The notes under the pieces: model-generated
What the model was told of the DNA's origin: nothing
Databases searched by the model: none
What the model saw: the letters and a program-made list of their open reading frames with translations, nothing else
Translations under genes and position numbers: made by a program
Shown: piece after piece, positions 16,600 to 26,203 of the stretch
Position numbering within the stretch: position 1 is the stretch's first letter
Layout of the letters: each line of letters opens with the position of its first letter
Assembly (NCBI RefSeq): GCF_015206815.1
Contig: NZ_JADEXZ010000005.1
Span: 1-64,000, forward strand
Direction of reading: 5' to 3'
DNA from: Fortiea sp. LEGE XX443
Lineage (GTDB): Bacteria > Cyanobacteriota > Cyanobacteriia > Cyanobacteriales > Nostocaceae
Length of the DNA: 64,000 nt

Positions 16600-17691
16600 T
16601 TACACATTAAAGCGGAATAACATCACATCCCCTTCTTGGACAATGTACTCTTTCCCTTCACTTCTGACTAAGCCTTTTTCCTTAGCACCATTCATCGAAC
16701 CATTGGCTACTAAATCATTGTAAGCAACTGTTTCAGCGCGAATAAATCCCCGTTCAAAGTCAGAGTGAATTACACCTGCTGCTTGGGGTGCAGACATGCC
16801 AGCATGAATTGTCCAAGCGCGGGTTTCTTTGGGGCCGCTAGTGAAATATGTCCGCAAACCTAACAAGCTGTAAGTTGCCCGAATCAGAGATTTTAAGCCG
16901 CCTTCCTTCACACCTAAAGATTCTAAAAAATCAGCTTTTTCTTCTTCGGATAATTCAACTAATTCTGCTTCTACTTGAGCAGAAACTATGACGACTTGAG
17001 CATTTTCACCAGATGCAATTTGCCGGACTTTTTCGACAAATTCATTACCTGTTGCCAATTCATCTTCTGAAACATTGGCAGCGTAGATAATTGGTTTATT
17101 GGTGAGTAGTCCTAGTCCTTTAATAATTTCTGCTTCTTCTTCATTCAAGCTGACTTGACGCGCAGATTGACCTTCATTTAAAGCCGCAACTAATTTTTCT
17201 AGGACTGTGATTTCAAATTGCGCTTCTTTACTAGTGCGTGCTTGTTTGCGGGTGCGTTCAATTCGTCGCTCAATTTGTCCTAAATCTGCTAAACCGAGTT
17301 CTAAATTGATGATTTCAATATCCCGCGCTGGATCAACAGAACCCGCAACGTGGATAATGTCATCATCCTCGAAACAACGCACCACATGAACGATCGCATC
17401 AACTTCTCGAATGTGAGATAAAAATTGGTTCCCCAGTCCCTCACCTTGACTCGCACCTTTCACCAAACCGGCAATATCCACAAATTCAACACGGGCTGGG
17501 ATAATTTGTACAGAACCGGCAATTTGCGACAGCACATTTAACCGCTCATCCGGTACTGAGACAACGCCGACATTCGGTTCAATCGTGCAGAAGGGAAAAT
17601 TAGCAGCCTCAGCTTTGGCATTGGCTACTAAGGCATTAAATAAAGTAGATTTTCCGACGTTGGGAAGTCCGACAATTCCGGCTCTTAGCAT
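16600..17691 (-). CDS. ychF: YchF/OLA1-family ATPase
   Basis: A 363-residue P-loop protein of standard family length. G1 is GLPNVGKST at 8-16, G3 is DIAGLVKGAS near 73, and the altered G4 NVSED-type segment lies near 205, which in this family favours ATP over GTP. The C-terminal TGS-like part (FTSGPKETRAWTIHAGMSAPQAAGVIHSDFERGFIRAE) is complete. YchF associates with ribosomes and stress responses. It lies 45 bp downstream of the proline-rich miniprotein gene. Confidence 0.95.
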   Translation of the reverse strand: MLRAGIVGLPNVGKSTLFNALVANAKAEAANFPFCTIEPNVGVVSVPDERLNVLSQIAGSVQIIPARVEFVDIAGLVKGASQGEGLGNQFLSHIREVDAIVHVVRCFEDDDIIHVAGSVDPARDIEIINLELGLADLGQIERRIERTRKQARTSKEAQFEITVLEKLVAALNEGQSARQVSLNEEEAEIIKGLGLLTNKPIIYAANVSEDELATGNEFVEKVRQIASGENAQVVIVSAQVEAELVELSEEEKADFLESLGVKEGGLKSLIRATYSLLGLRTYFTSGPKETRAWTIHAGMSAPQAAGVIHSDFERGFIRAETVAYNDLVANGSMNGAKEKGLVRSEGKEYIVQEGDVMLFRFNV

Positions 17692-17736
17692 TTTGGAGTT
17701 TAGATTTTGGATTTTGAATTAAACTACTAAGATAAT

Positions 17737-17946
17737 TCAAACAGGTTCAGGGATGGTTTGGGGAATTGTGCCGGGAACTGTTTGGGGAATTGGCGCTGGG
17801 ATTGTCTGAGGAATAGGCGCGGGTACAGTTTCCGGTACGGGTTCGGGAATTGCTGGTTGCGGTGTAGGTTCCGGGTTAGGTACGGGGTTTGGTTGCGGAG
17901 TGGGAATTTGGGGATCAGGAATCGTAATAGCTTGAATATTAATCAT
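17737..17946 (-). CDS. Proline-rich low-complexity miniprotein
   Basis: A 69-residue frame from the ATG at 17946 (MINIQAITIPDPQIPTPQ). More than a third of residues are Pro, arranged as PxP and PIPQT(V/I)PxT repeats to the C-terminus. It has no signal peptide, no Cys and no aromatic residue. The opposite frame is also open across part of it because of the repeats, so coding status is uncertain. If translated, it would form an extended, perhaps polyproline-II, peptide. It lies 45 bp upstream of ychF on the same strand. Confidence 0.4.
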   Translation of the reverse strand: MINIQAITIPDPQIPTPQPNPVPNPEPTPQPAIPEPVPETVPAPIPQTIPAPIPQTVPGTIPQTIPEPV

Positions 17947-18343
17947 GGGTAGTCTCAATTAATTATCTGACTTTCCCAAGCTAGATGATTACCTCAGATG
18001 CTGACATCTAAAAAAAGTCTGAAGTGTAAAGTCTCAAGTATGAAACTGGGCTTTAAACCTCGTCTACTTTGAGAATCGTAGTTTTTTATCGAGATTATGA
18101 GATTGCTTCCTTACGTCGCAATGACACAACAGAATAATCAAAAACTCCAGATCCCAACATAGATGAGGTTTAGATCCCCGACTTTTTTAAGAAGTCGGGG
18201 ATCTTGTGTCTGCTAAGTAATCAGACAGAATTAATTACACAAATTTTTGACTGTAACCTGTAACCTTTAACCTGTCACCTATCTCCACCCATGAATTTTA
18301 TTGTGTCCGACTACTTATGTACTCTTCCAAGACTAAAAACGCT
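17947..18343. other. Repeat-bearing spacer
   Basis: A 397-bp spacer without a gene. It holds a short TGAAGT heptamer stretch at about 18014-18046 and a 33-bp palindrome at 18172-18204, then CTGTAACCTGTAACC-type short repeats near 18252-18280. Confidence 0.6.
18172..18204. repeat. 33-bp palindrome, AGATCCCCGACTTCTT family, copy 5
   Basis: Copy with long T/A centre (ACTTTTTTAAGAAGT), 140 bp downstream of the minus-strand nucleotidyltransferase stop. It could end that transcript. Confidence 0.88.
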
Positions 18344-20872
18344 TCAAACTTCTGCTGGGTGATATTCTTGTTGTCTTTCCACAAAAGTTTGGACACGGTT
18401 GCGGTAGTTGCGGATGGTGTCATCTACCCAATCGCGATCGCTACTGTTGACATATAAATGTACTAATGGTTCGCTGGCATCAGGTAAAACTAATAGCCAA
18501 TTGTCATCGTAAGGTTGACCAATTTTCACTCCATCGATGAGTTCCAGGTTTTGGACTGGGTGAGTTTCTACCAAGTAACGCATTAATGCACCCTTGGCTG
18601 TCCAGGGACAGCGGATGGTGTGTGTGCGATGAATCACACGGGGTAATTCTGCGCGAACAGTAGCGAGCGATCGCTCCTGAATTGTCAGCATTTCAATAAT
18701 CTTGGCAATGCAAAACATGGAATCAAATCCCGGATGCAGTTGCGGGAAAATAAACCCAGTCTCGCCACTACCGCCTAACACGACATTGGAATTTCTTTGA
18801 CAAGCTTCCATCAAAGCTGTGGGGTTGGCTTTGGTGCGAATCACTCTCCCATCGTGGCGACGGGCGACTTGTTCCACCGCGCTGGAGGCGTGAACTGGTA
18901 CAACTACCGTGCCTCTGGGGTTAGATGTTAAAATCATGTCCACCATCAGTGCGGTTAACATTTCCCCCCGAATCGGGAAGCCTGATTCATCTACTAAAAT
19001 TAGCTGTTCGCCATTAGCTGAGACTTGCACACCAAAATTAGCCTTCAGTGCTTCTACTACATGACCTAGCTGTGTTAACAAGGCTTCGCGATCGCCTGTG
19101 GTGACAGCATGTTTATTTAAGCTGGCATTTAGTACCACTGCATCCGCGCCAAATTTATCTAGCATTTGGGGTAAAACTGCACCCGACACCGCATAAACAT
19201 AGTCAATCACTACTTTGGCTCGACTGTTGCGTAAGGTAGAAACATGCAATAGTTTCTCAAAAGCCGTGCAGTAACGGTCAATAACTTGGCTGGGGTAAGC
19301 GACATCACCAACTTCATGAATCAGCGCCCGTCGCATATCCTCTTTAAAGTAAGCCCCTTCAATTTTCTTTTCTTGGGCTTTGGAAATGTTAATCCCCTTA
19401 GCATCCATGAATTCAATCAAAATATAGTCGGGGCGATCTGGATGTACTCGCACATGAATACCGCCAGCCACCGACATTGTGGGGATAACTGTACGGGCGA
19501 TGGGGATAGCTGTAGCATCGAGATTTTGAATATAAACCCCAACGGACATCAAACCTGCAATGAGCGATCGCGTTACCATGCGAGAAATATTCCGCTGATC
19601 TCTAGAGACTGTAACTTTAGAACCAGGTTTTAAGGTAGAACCATAAGCAGAACCCAACCGTACAGCAAATTCTGGGGTAACGTCGATATTGGCTAATCCT
19701 TGCACACCACGTTGCCCAAATAAATTTCGTTGGGCGGTGTTCCCCCAAATCAGGTTGATGTTTAAAATCGCACCAGACTCAATTTTTTTACTAGGCCAAA
19801 CACGCACGCCAGTATTAATTTGCGCTTCTTCTCCTACAGTAGATAGCGAACCCACTACAGCAGCTTCTAATACATGGGCGCGGCGATCTACACGACTACC
19901 ACGAGAAATTACACAGGCGCTCAGATGTGCTTCTTCCCCAATAATTGCGCCATTCCAGACAATCGGACGTTTGAGATTGGCATCAGCACCAACAGTCACG
20001 TTATCACCAATCACAGTTCCGGCTTCAATCTGTACTCTAGCCCCAATGCGGCAATTGTCACCGATAATTGCTGGAGTTTCAATACTAGCAGTCTGGTCAA
20101 CAAAAGTATTTTGACCTACCCAAAAACCAGGCGAAACTTCTTTATAAGCAAAATCTAGTTTTACCTTACGATCTAACGCATCATATTGAGCTTCCCGATA
20201 GGCATCTAAATGACCAACATCACACCAATAACCTTGGGCAATGTAACCATACATTGGCTCATTTTTTGCCAAAAGTAAGGGAAACAAATCTTTAGAGAAG
20301 TCAGATTCAGTATTAGCTGGTAAATAATCCAAAACTTCTGGTTCAAGAATGTAAATACCAGTGTTAACGGTATCTGAAAAAATTTCGCTTGTAGATGGTT
20401 TTTCTAAAAATCGCTTAATTTTGCCGGCTTCATCGGTAATTACTACCCCAAACTCTATGGGATTAGGAACCCTAGTTAAAATCAAAGTGGCTTTTGATTG
20501 TTTTTGTTTGTGAAATTCAATCGCTGCTGTTAGGTCAAAATCCGTTATGCTATCACCGCTAATCACTAAAAAAGTTTCATCCAGAAGTTCGGCAATATTT
20601 TTCACACAGCCTGCTGTACCAAGTGGCTGATCTTCTTCGACAGCGTAGGTCATTTGTACACCAAAATCACTGCCGTCTTGAAAGTAGTCTCGCAAGACAT
20701 CAGGTAAATAATGCAATGTGGCAATTACTTCGCTGATGTGATGTCTTTTGAGAAGATTAATAATGTGTTCGGCAATGGGACGATTGAGAATCGGCACCAT
20801 AGGTTTAGGTAAATCGCAAGTTAACGGACGAAGCCGTGTCCCCGAACCGCCTGCCATCAGTACTGCACGCAT
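18344..20872 (-). CDS. Sugar-phosphate nucleotidyltransferase fused to a degenerate phosphomutase domain
   Basis: An 842-residue three-part protein. Residues 1-230 are a nucleotidyltransferase ([12 protein letters not shown] at 7-18, [15 protein letters not shown] near 105-114, GYWCDVG at 214-220). Residues about 250-385 form left-handed beta-helix hexapeptide repeats ([13 protein letters not shown]...). Residues about 400-835 follow a phosphomannomutase/phosphoglucomutase fold. The first domain is likely a mannose-1-phosphate guanylyltransferase or glucose-1-phosphate enzyme making sugar nucleotides for polysaccharide. The mutase part lacks the usual TASHNP serine loop (VRVHPDRP at 474-481 instead) and shows DESGFP where DGDxDR is expected, so it is probably not a working mutase. 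The GGSGETGF sugar-loop equivalent is kept. Confidence 0.85.
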   Translation of the reverse strand: MRAVLMAGGSGTRLRPLTCDLPKPMVPILNRPIAEHIINLLKRHHISEVIATLHYLPDVLRDYFQDGSDFGVQMTYAVEEDQPLGTAGCVKNIAELLDETFLVISGDSITDFDLTAAIEFHKQKQSKATLILTRVPNPIEFGVVITDEAGKIKRFLEKPSTSEIFSDTVNTGIYILEPEVLDYLPANTESDFSKDLFPLLLAKNEPMYGYIAQGYWCDVGHLDAYREAQYDALDRKVKLDFAYKEVSPGFWVGQNTFVDQTASIETPAIIGDNCRIGARVQIEAGTVIGDNVTVGADANLKRPIVWNGAIIGEEAHLSACVISRGSRVDRRAHVLEAAVVGSLSTVGEEAQINTGVRVWPSKKIESGAILNINLIWGNTAQRNLFGQRGVQGLANIDVTPEFAVRLGSAYGSTLKPGSKVTVSRDQRNISRMVTRSLIAGLMSVGVYIQNLDATAIPIARTVIPTMSVAGGIHVRVHPDRPDYILIEFMDAKGINISKAQEKKIEGAYFKEDMRRALIHEVGDVAYPSQVIDRYCTAFEKLLHVSTLRNSRAKVVIDYVYAVSGAVLPQMLDKFGADAVVLNASLNKHAVTTGDREALLTQLGHVVEALKANFGVQVSANGEQLILVDESGFPIRGEMLTALMVDMILTSNPRGTVVVPVHASSAVEQVARRHDGRVIRTKANPTALMEACQRNSNVVLGGSGETGFIFPQLHPGFDSMFCIAKIIEMLTIQERSLATVRAELPRVIHRTHTIRCPWTAKGALMRYLVETHPVQNLELIDGVKIGQPYDDNWLLVLPDASEPLVHLYVNSSDRDWVDDTIRNYRNRVQTFVERQQEYHPAEV

Positions 20873-21377
20873 AAATCCTCCTAAGTTATTTGCAGCATTA
20901 GCTGCTTGCAGACCCTTGAGAGTATTGTCTTTCTTTAGTGTCTTATAGATGTTCTGATTTATGGAACTTCCACAAGAGGCATCTAATAAGTGTTAAGCAT
21001 ATTTACTCAACACACTAGCCTTATTTGTCTAGAAAAAATTAAGAAATGTTTCTAGCAATCAAGTTTACTTATTATGACAGTTTCAAAGGCTTTAAAGGTA
21101 ATAAGCCAGCCAAAAAAAGCAGGTAGAAATATAGAATAATCTATTTATTTTTGACTTGTATAATTTGGTTTTTATTATAGCTATGTTTTATTGTGGCAAT
21201 AGATACTTAGTTAACTAGCTATAATATCAGAGCCTACTTTACATTGGAATGACAGAATATATTATTAAGTCTCTCAAGAGTCTGAAGTATAATTTATTTA
21301 GTATAAATTAAGAATTGCTGAGATATTTTGACAATTCTTAACTTAAATTGTGTCAGTAGCGAACGGAGTTCATCGCC
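20873..21377. other. Divergent AT-rich spacer with inverted repeat
   Basis: A 505-bp spacer between divergent genes. It has a perfect 10-bp inverted repeat TTAAGAATTG / CAATTCTTAA (21308-21317 and 21332-21341) about 35 bp before the small membrane gene; it could be an operator or a leader hairpin. No small gene is convincing. Confidence 0.5.
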
Positions 21378-21566
21378 ATGAGCAACTTAATTGTATTTTT
21401 TTTGATAGTAGGTTATGTGGGTATTGGTTGGAAGTTTTGGAATGGATTTACGCGGACTAATTTTACGCCATCTTTACCCAATCGCATTGCTTTATCTTTG
21501 TTATGGCCAGTATTCATAGTAAATAAATCCTATCGGCGCAACTTTAGAAAAGCGTTGAAAGGTTAG
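21378..21566 (+). CDS. Small membrane protein, unknown
   Basis: A 62-residue protein with a hydrophobic helix at about 4-20, a second weaker one at 37-50, and a basic tail (YRRNFRKALKG). A GGAG motif lies about 10 bases before the ATG, which supports translation. The compact aromatic-rich sequence looks conserved-type, but I cannot name the family. Confidence 0.6.
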   Translation: MSNLIVFFLIVGYVGIGWKFWNGFTRTNFTPSLPNRIALSLLWPVFIVNKSYRRNFRKALKG

Positions 21567-21704
21567 GTGTTATTTTTAAGTTTGAGCGCCTATATCTTAA
21601 TCCAGTTTAGTTAGTAGTTGGGGTAGGATGAAAAGCCTACCTTTTAACTTTCGTAAATTAGGACTTAGTTTTTGGTAGTGTAGGTGCTTTTAGTTTAATA
21701 AAAC

Positions 21705-21917
21705 TTAATTTAATACTTCAACTTCATGAGCAATGCTTGTAGGTTGAGGAATAGGCAAACCATCTTCTAGCATTGCTTCTAGATGAAATTCAATAGCTTC
21801 CGCAATCAATATTTTAACCTCATCTAAAGTTTCACCCACAGCTACACAACCGGGTAAATCTGGTACATAAGCACCGTAGCTAGTCTCTCCTTTCTCAATT
21901 ACTACTGTATAACGCAT
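21705..21917 (-). CDS. hicB: HicB-family antitoxin
   Basis: A 70-residue protein with the HicB partial RNase H-like fold: MRYTVVIEKGETSYGAYVPDLPGCVAVGET followed by an acidic helix EAIEFHLEAMLEDG and PIPQP. It has no C-terminal HTH, so it is the short form. It binds and neutralises HicA, whose gene lies upstream and ends with TGA overlapping this ATG by one base (TGATG), giving coupled translation. Confidence 0.9.
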   Translation of the reverse strand: MRYTVVIEKGETSYGAYVPDLPGCVAVGETLDEVKILIAEAIEFHLEAMLEDGLPIPQPTSIAHEVEVLN

Positions 21918-22108
21918 CAGTTTGCCTCCAATTGAGCCTGTCTCCAGATACTTTTTAAAGTACCAATTGGTACGTCTACACTCGACTTACCAGACACTGT
22001 TACTGTACCAGCTTTATCAGGATGTTTAAACTGACGATGGCTACCTTTAGTTCTTGCTAGATACCAACCATCTGCTTCTATAATTTTGATAACTTCGCAG
22101 ACTTTCAT
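21917..22108 (-). CDS. hicA: HicA-family toxin (mRNA interferase)
   Basis: A 63-residue dsRBD-like protein from the ATG at 22108. It has the family's KVCEVIKIIEADGWYLARTKGSHRQFKHP core with the catalytic His at residue 24, then TVTV...DVPIGTLKSI. A longer frame upstream adds 23 unlike residues and is probably not used. HicA cuts mRNA or tmRNA when free of HicB. With a complete active site and antitoxin the module looks intact. Confidence 0.9.
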   Translation of the reverse strand: MKVCEVIKIIEADGWYLARTKGSHRQFKHPDKAGTVTVSGKSSVDVPIGTLKSIWRQAQLEAN

Positions 22109-22237
22109 ACCACTACTGATCTGTATATTGTAAATTTCCGATACAGATAGAGTGCCTGATTGAGACAGGAAAATCAACGGTTTTTTGTCCGTCTTTTTGA
22201 CGGTGGTTAATTACAATATTAATAATTTACCTATTTC

Positions 22238-22846
22238 TTAACCAATAGGTAAATTACCAGGATTGACTGCATGAATGTATTCACTACCAGAGTGGGGTCT
22301 GCCTCTTTTATAACTAGCTTCTTCGGGATTGCCCCATCCTAGCTGTAAAATCATTTCTAGAAAATTAGAATTTTCCCACTTCCATAAACTTGCCCATTCG
22401 GTTCTTTGAGCAATTCTTTCGACATCAGATGTGGTAATTTGTTGGTATTGCTTACTGTTATTAAAACTCAAATATAAATCCATATCCGCAGTAACTTCAT
22501 ACCAAAAATTCAATATAGAATTTTTTGCGGATTGTAATATTGCCATGTCACTAGTTAGGGCTATTAATTGAGTATCTACTTCTGGATAGCGCAAAATTTT
22601 ACCTTTAACTGTCATCTCGCGCCAGACAATACCTGAAACGTGATGTTCTCTTTGATAATCGTGAATAGCCGTCTTAAAATCTTGATAGGCAGTAAACTTT
22701 TGGAACCCATCAGTTCTGATAAACTGGTCTATTACAGGATTGCCAGAGACTGTTACCTCTAACTTCAGACGCTCCCCCTTCAGACAAGCTTGGCGTTCGG
22801 CTGCCAAAATTTGGATTAGCTCTTCGGTAATGTAAACTTTTGACAT
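22238..22846 (-). CDS. Hypothetical protein, possible transcription partner of hicAB
   Basis: A 202-residue soluble protein. It opens MSKVYITEELIQILAAERQACLKG and has an aromatic-rich middle (SILNFWYEVTADMDLYLSFNN; WASLWKWENSNFLEMILQLGWGNPEEAS) and ends GSEYIHAVNPGNLPIG. Family not recognised. It lies 129 bp upstream of hicA on the same strand, so co-transcription is possible but not shown. Confidence 0.6.
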   Translation of the reverse strand: MSKVYITEELIQILAAERQACLKGERLKLEVTVSGNPVIDQFIRTDGFQKFTAYQDFKTAIHDYQREHHVSGIVWREMTVKGKILRYPEVDTQLIALTSDMAILQSAKNSILNFWYEVTADMDLYLSFNNSKQYQQITTSDVERIAQRTEWASLWKWENSNFLEMILQLGWGNPEEASYKRGRPHSGSEYIHAVNPGNLPIG

Positions 22847-23157
22847 CAGAACCTACTCTTTTTGTCATTAGTTATTAGTCAATAGTCAATAGTTTTGAAC
22901 TTTGGGCTATTGATTAATTTCCCCTTTTGTTAAAACTGGTTATTTAAACATTATCCTTTGCATGATGGGTGATGCAGTAGCCGACAGTACTAAAAATTAA
23001 GGTAGACCATCTCGGTCTACCCTGGCACTTAAGTAGGTCGGTGTTAAAAATTGTCGTTATGACAAGGCAGGAGGCAGAGGGCAGAAGGCAGAAGGGAAGA
23101 GGTTTTCACGCTACTTTACTTTCCGTTACATAGTTCGGTTTATTTGCACCTTTCTAC
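22847..23157. other. Spacer with hairpin and MITE-like element
   Basis: Between two minus-strand genes. Contents: a GTCAATA short tandem repeat near 22870-22892, a hairpin GGTAGACC/GGTCTACC at 23001-23022, and the MITE-like element from 23030. No gene seen. Confidence 0.6.
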
Positions 23158-23160
23158 TTA
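23030..23160 (+). mobile_element. 131-bp MITE-like element, TAAGTAG family, copy 2
   Basis: Same family as 14531-14654, with one extra GGCAGAG 7-mer in the interior. Its right terminus (CTACTTA) overlaps the stop codon of the minus-strand gene at 23158-23748: the TAA is the element's terminal TAA. Confidence 0.87.
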
Positions 23161-23748
23161 TTTCGCTAACTCACTACTAAATTCATTGAATGAGCGCCTT
23201 TTTAATTGTACTGATTCAGTACGAGGTAATAAATCAAACACTTCTCTAAATTTATCGTCTATTTCCTCATAAGGTACTTGACCCTTTTTGTTTAAAACTA
23301 CTTGGCCTGACTGATTAAACACTACAACTTGAGGCACAGCACCAGAGTAGTAGTATCCTGGTTCTGTTGGATCATATTTCTCTTTGGGTGCGATCGTATC
23401 GACATCAATTGGTATTATTTCTGCTGCTCGACCGTAGAATTCCTGCACCTGAGAAATTACAATGGCGTATTTTTTGCAATCGCTACTGTCATCAACATAA
23501 AAAGCCAAAAATGCGGGTTTATGTTCTTCTAGAGTCTGTGCTAATGTCTGTCTTGGTGGAACCAAGGAACCATTGCCAGAATAAACTACAAACATATTGC
23601 CATCGTAAATATCATCATTAATACCAGCAAAAGCGGGCTTGATACTGAACAACAGTACACAAACAAGCAACAACAGGCATTTAGATACCAACCGTCGCCA
23701 GTCAGCAATTCGTTTTTGTAAAAAAAGAAACTTTGGGTTATTCATCAA
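23158..23748 (-). CDS. Thylakoid photosystem I accumulation factor, thioredoxin-like
   Basis: A 196-residue protein. An N-terminal hydrophobic segment at about 22-41 ending AFA is a signal peptide or anchor. The body (GNMFVVYSGNGSLVPPRQTL; PAFLAFYVDDSSDCKKYA; GYYYSGAVPQVVVFNQSGQVVLNKKGQVPYEEID) is a thioredoxin fold with the cis-Pro VPQ but no CxxC, only one Cys. This pattern matches the cyanobacterial family annotated as a thylakoid membrane photosystem I accumulation factor; that name comes from memory of the family. The stop codon is supplied by the terminus of the MITE-like element, so the C-terminus (FSSELAK) may have been trimmed or precisely preserved. Confidence 0.75.
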   Translation of the reverse strand: MMNNPKFLFLQKRIADWRRLVSKCLLLLVCVLLFSIKPAFAGINDDIYDGNMFVVYSGNGSLVPPRQTLAQTLEEHKPAFLAFYVDDSSDCKKYAIVISQVQEFYGRAAEIIPIDVDTIAPKEKYDPTEPGYYYSGAVPQVVVFNQSGQVVLNKKGQVPYEEIDDKFREVFDLLPRTESVQLKRRSFNEFSSELAK

Positions 23749-23855
23749 AAGGAACCTTGTAAGCTACGATTTGTCGTAAGTTTGTGCTGAATTTGGCAAC
23801 CTGGGTTGGATATGTAATTACACCCGCGCACTCTTTTTTAAGATAACGTCTCAAG

Positions 23856-23915
23856 GATGAAGTATGAAGTATGAAGTGTGAAAAATAAATTTTAGACTTC
23901 ACACTTCATACTTTC
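23856..23915. repeat. TGAAGTA heptamer STRR forming a hairpin
   Basis: GATGAAGTATGAAGTATGAAGTGTGAA is followed after a short AT loop by the complementary GACTTCACACTTCATACTTTC. It lies between the divergent PSI-factor and murT genes. Confidence 0.9.
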
Positions 23916-24011
23916 CCTAGTGCTGGCTTTTTGAGTCAAGATTCGCTAAACTCACAAGATTAAATTTACAACTACATTAATTAGCAACCATCAGAAGATT
24001 AAGGTAAAGAA

Positions 24012-25349
24012 GTGGGAAAAAAAATCAACCTGATAGATAGACTGCGACTGGGTTTTGCAGTATCGGCGGCTAAAACTGTAACATTTGCGGTGCGATCGCT
24101 GCGTTTGGGTGCTGCTAGTGTATTACCAGGGTCGATTGCTCGTCGCATTGAACCTCGACTCTTGGAATTATTGAGTCAGCAGGTAAAAAATGGCGTGATT
24201 CTGATTGCTGGGACGAATGGTAAAACTACCACTTCGCTGCTTTTAAAAACAATTCTGGAAAATAAAGGCTACCGCATCGCTCATAACTCCACAGGTGCAA
24301 ATCTAGAAAATGGCTTGATGACAGCGCTACTAGAAGACACTAACTTGGTGGGTACGCTGGATGTTGACTACGCCATTTTGGAAGTAGATGAGAATATTGT
24401 ACCGAAGGTTTTAACACCGCTTCAGCCGCGAATTATTCTCTGTTTAAACTTGTTCCGCGACCAACTCGACAGATACGGGGAAGTAGACACTATTAGTAAG
24501 CGCTGGACGAAGGTAATTTCGACTCTCCCACAGGAAACGGTGGTAATTCCGAATGCTGATGACCCGACGTTATCTTACCTCGGCCAGCAGTTACCTCAAC
24601 GGGTGTTATTCTTTGGGTTGAATGAGCCAGAACAATATCTTGAAGCGATTCAGCACGCTGTTGATTCTATCTATTGTCCCAATTGTGGGCATTCTTTAGA
24701 TTACCAAGGCGTTTACTTATCCCACCTGGGAGATTTTACTTGTCCGAGTTGTGGTTTTACTAAGAGTAAACCAACTTTAGAAAGCGGCGAATGGGGACAA
24801 ATCCTTGTTGGTTTGTATAACAAATATAATACTTTAGCTGCTGCCACTGCTGCTATTGAATTGGGCGTTGATGAAACAACAATTAGAGATAGTATTAATA
24901 ACTTCCAAGCTGCTTTTGGTCGCGCGGAAGATTTAGTAATTAACGGTAAAAAGGTCAGAATTTTATTATCAAAAAACCCTGTTGGAACAAACGAAACCAT
25001 TCGGGTAGTGAATCAAAGTACAGACAAAACTACATTGATGGTGTTGAACGATCGCACACCCGATGGTACTGATGTATCCTGGATTTGGGATGTGGATACA
25101 GAAAAATTAGTCGAACGCGGCGGAACTATTGTCGTGAGTGGTGATCGCGTCTATGATATGGCCTTACGTCTGCGTTATAGCGAAAAGTCTACCGAAAGCC
25201 AATTAAATTTAATTGTAGAAGCAGATTTACGTCAAGCGATCGCAACTGCACTCAAAAATACACCAGATAATGAAACTTTGCACATTCTACCTACTTATTC
25301 TGCCATGCTAGAAGTGCGTGAAGTGTTGACTGGAAGAAAAATTCTTTAG
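24012..25349 (+). CDS. murT: MurT, lipid II isoglutaminyl synthase ligase subunit
   Basis: A 445-residue Mur-ligase-like protein with GTG start. The ATP loop GTNGKTTT lies at 67-74. A four-Cys zinc ribbon is inserted at 222-247 (CPNC...CPSC), characteristic of MurT and absent from ordinary Mur ligases. The C-terminal DUF1727 domain includes SKNPVGTNETIRV and LNDRTPDGTDVSWIWDVD. With GatD, MurT amidates the alpha-carboxyl of D-Glu in the peptidoglycan stem peptide. The gatD gene lies further on at 26542, but a minus-strand gene sits between, so the usual murT-gatD operon is split. Confidence 0.93.
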   Translation: MGKKINLIDRLRLGFAVSAAKTVTFAVRSLRLGAASVLPGSIARRIEPRLLELLSQQVKNGVILIAGTNGKTTTSLLLKTILENKGYRIAHNSTGANLENGLMTALLEDTNLVGTLDVDYAILEVDENIVPKVLTPLQPRIILCLNLFRDQLDRYGEVDTISKRWTKVISTLPQETVVIPNADDPTLSYLGQQLPQRVLFFGLNEPEQYLEAIQHAVDSIYCPNCGHSLDYQGVYLSHLGDFTCPSCGFTKSKPTLESGEWGQILVGLYNKYNTLAAATAAIELGVDETTIRDSINNFQAAFGRAEDLVINGKKVRILLSKNPVGTNETIRVVNQSTDKTTLMVLNDRTPDGTDVSWIWDVDTEKLVERGGTIVVSGDRVYDMALRLRYSEKSTESQLNLIVEADLRQAIATALKNTPDNETLHILPTYSAMLEVREVLTGRKIL

Positions 25350-25423
25350 GAATAGGGAATGGGAAATTGGGAATTGAGAAGCTTTTTTATAATCTTTCTC
25401 ATCTCCCTCATCTTTCTCACTTC

Positions 25424-26203
25424 CTAAACTAAATAAATGGTATTCGGGACAATAGGAAAGAAAGCGTATTCATACCAAGCAGTCCAGATAAAACTTCTCA
25501 ACCACCGTTGACGCTTTTCGGGATTGAATTCATACTCAAATACCCCACGAGATGTATCAATAGAAGATAAATGAGAATTGCAACCACAACCATGCTGATA
25601 AGTAAAGCCATATTTAGAGGCTATACTTTGCACCTTCATTTGCATCGCAAAAACCTTACCTGCGTGTAATATCGCATCCCAAGAACGCTTATGTTTGATA
25701 TCACGCTTATCAAACCTTAAAGCGCGTTCTTCAAATACATGATCGCGGTAAATTGGTGCTAAATGCACATGATAAAAACTAGCAGGTAGTTCATAGCCAA
25801 ATTCTTGAAAAAGTTCTATTCCTATCCGAGCTACTTTTACTTCATTGGCAAACTTTTCTCCCTTTGATTCTACATATTGAAGCAGTGTAGCAAAATCTGG
25901 ATAGCTAGTTTTGATAAAGTCATAACCATAAAATTCTAGGGTTTCCCAAGCTAACTTTTCAAATAGCTGGGAGAATGATGATTTGAGATATTCTAGTTCT
26001 GGACGTTCGTTAAATAAGTCAACATCACCCTGTTCTAACTTATATTGAAATAACTGTGCCATCTCAACATAGCTTTGTGGATCAGGGATTCCCACATTTG
26101 CCAATCCTTTAGCAATATCTTGCCACACAGAAGGTAGTTGAGACAAAGGAACTGCATTTTCAAATGCAATTACTGTCAAATTGGGAGCTTCAATTGCTTG
26201 CAT
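25424..26203 (-). CDS. Hypothetical protein between murT and gatD
   Basis: A 259-residue soluble protein with a strong ribosome site (GGAG) before the ATG at 26203. It is largely helical at first (PSVWQDIAKGLANVGIPDPQSYVEMAQLF), with SFYHVHLAPIYRDHVFEERALRFDKRDIKHKRSWDA in the middle and a Cys/His cluster HGCGCNSHLSS near residue 205 that could bind metal. It ends with an aromatic segment WLRSFIWTAWYEYAFFP. Family not recognised. It is opposed to both murT and gatD. Confidence 0.6.
   Translation of the reverse strand: MQAIEAPNLTVIAFENAVPLSQLPSVWQDIAKGLANVGIPDPQSYVEMAQLFQYKLEQGDVDLFNERPELEYLKSSFSQLFEKLAWETLEFYGYDFIKTSYPDFATLLQYVESKGEKFANEVKVARIGIELFQEFGYELPASFYHVHLAPIYRDHVFEERALRFDKRDIKHKRSWDAILHAGKVFAMQMKVQSIASKYGFTYQHGCGCNSHLSSIDTSRGVFEYEFNPEKRQRWLRSFIWTAWYEYAFFPIVPNTIYLV

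Noticed and set aside
17758-17952. Plus-strand frame opposite the proline-rich miniprotein
   Set aside because: It is an artefact of the repeated codons; its Gly/Arg/Cys-rich reading is not protein-like and it lacks a ribosome site.
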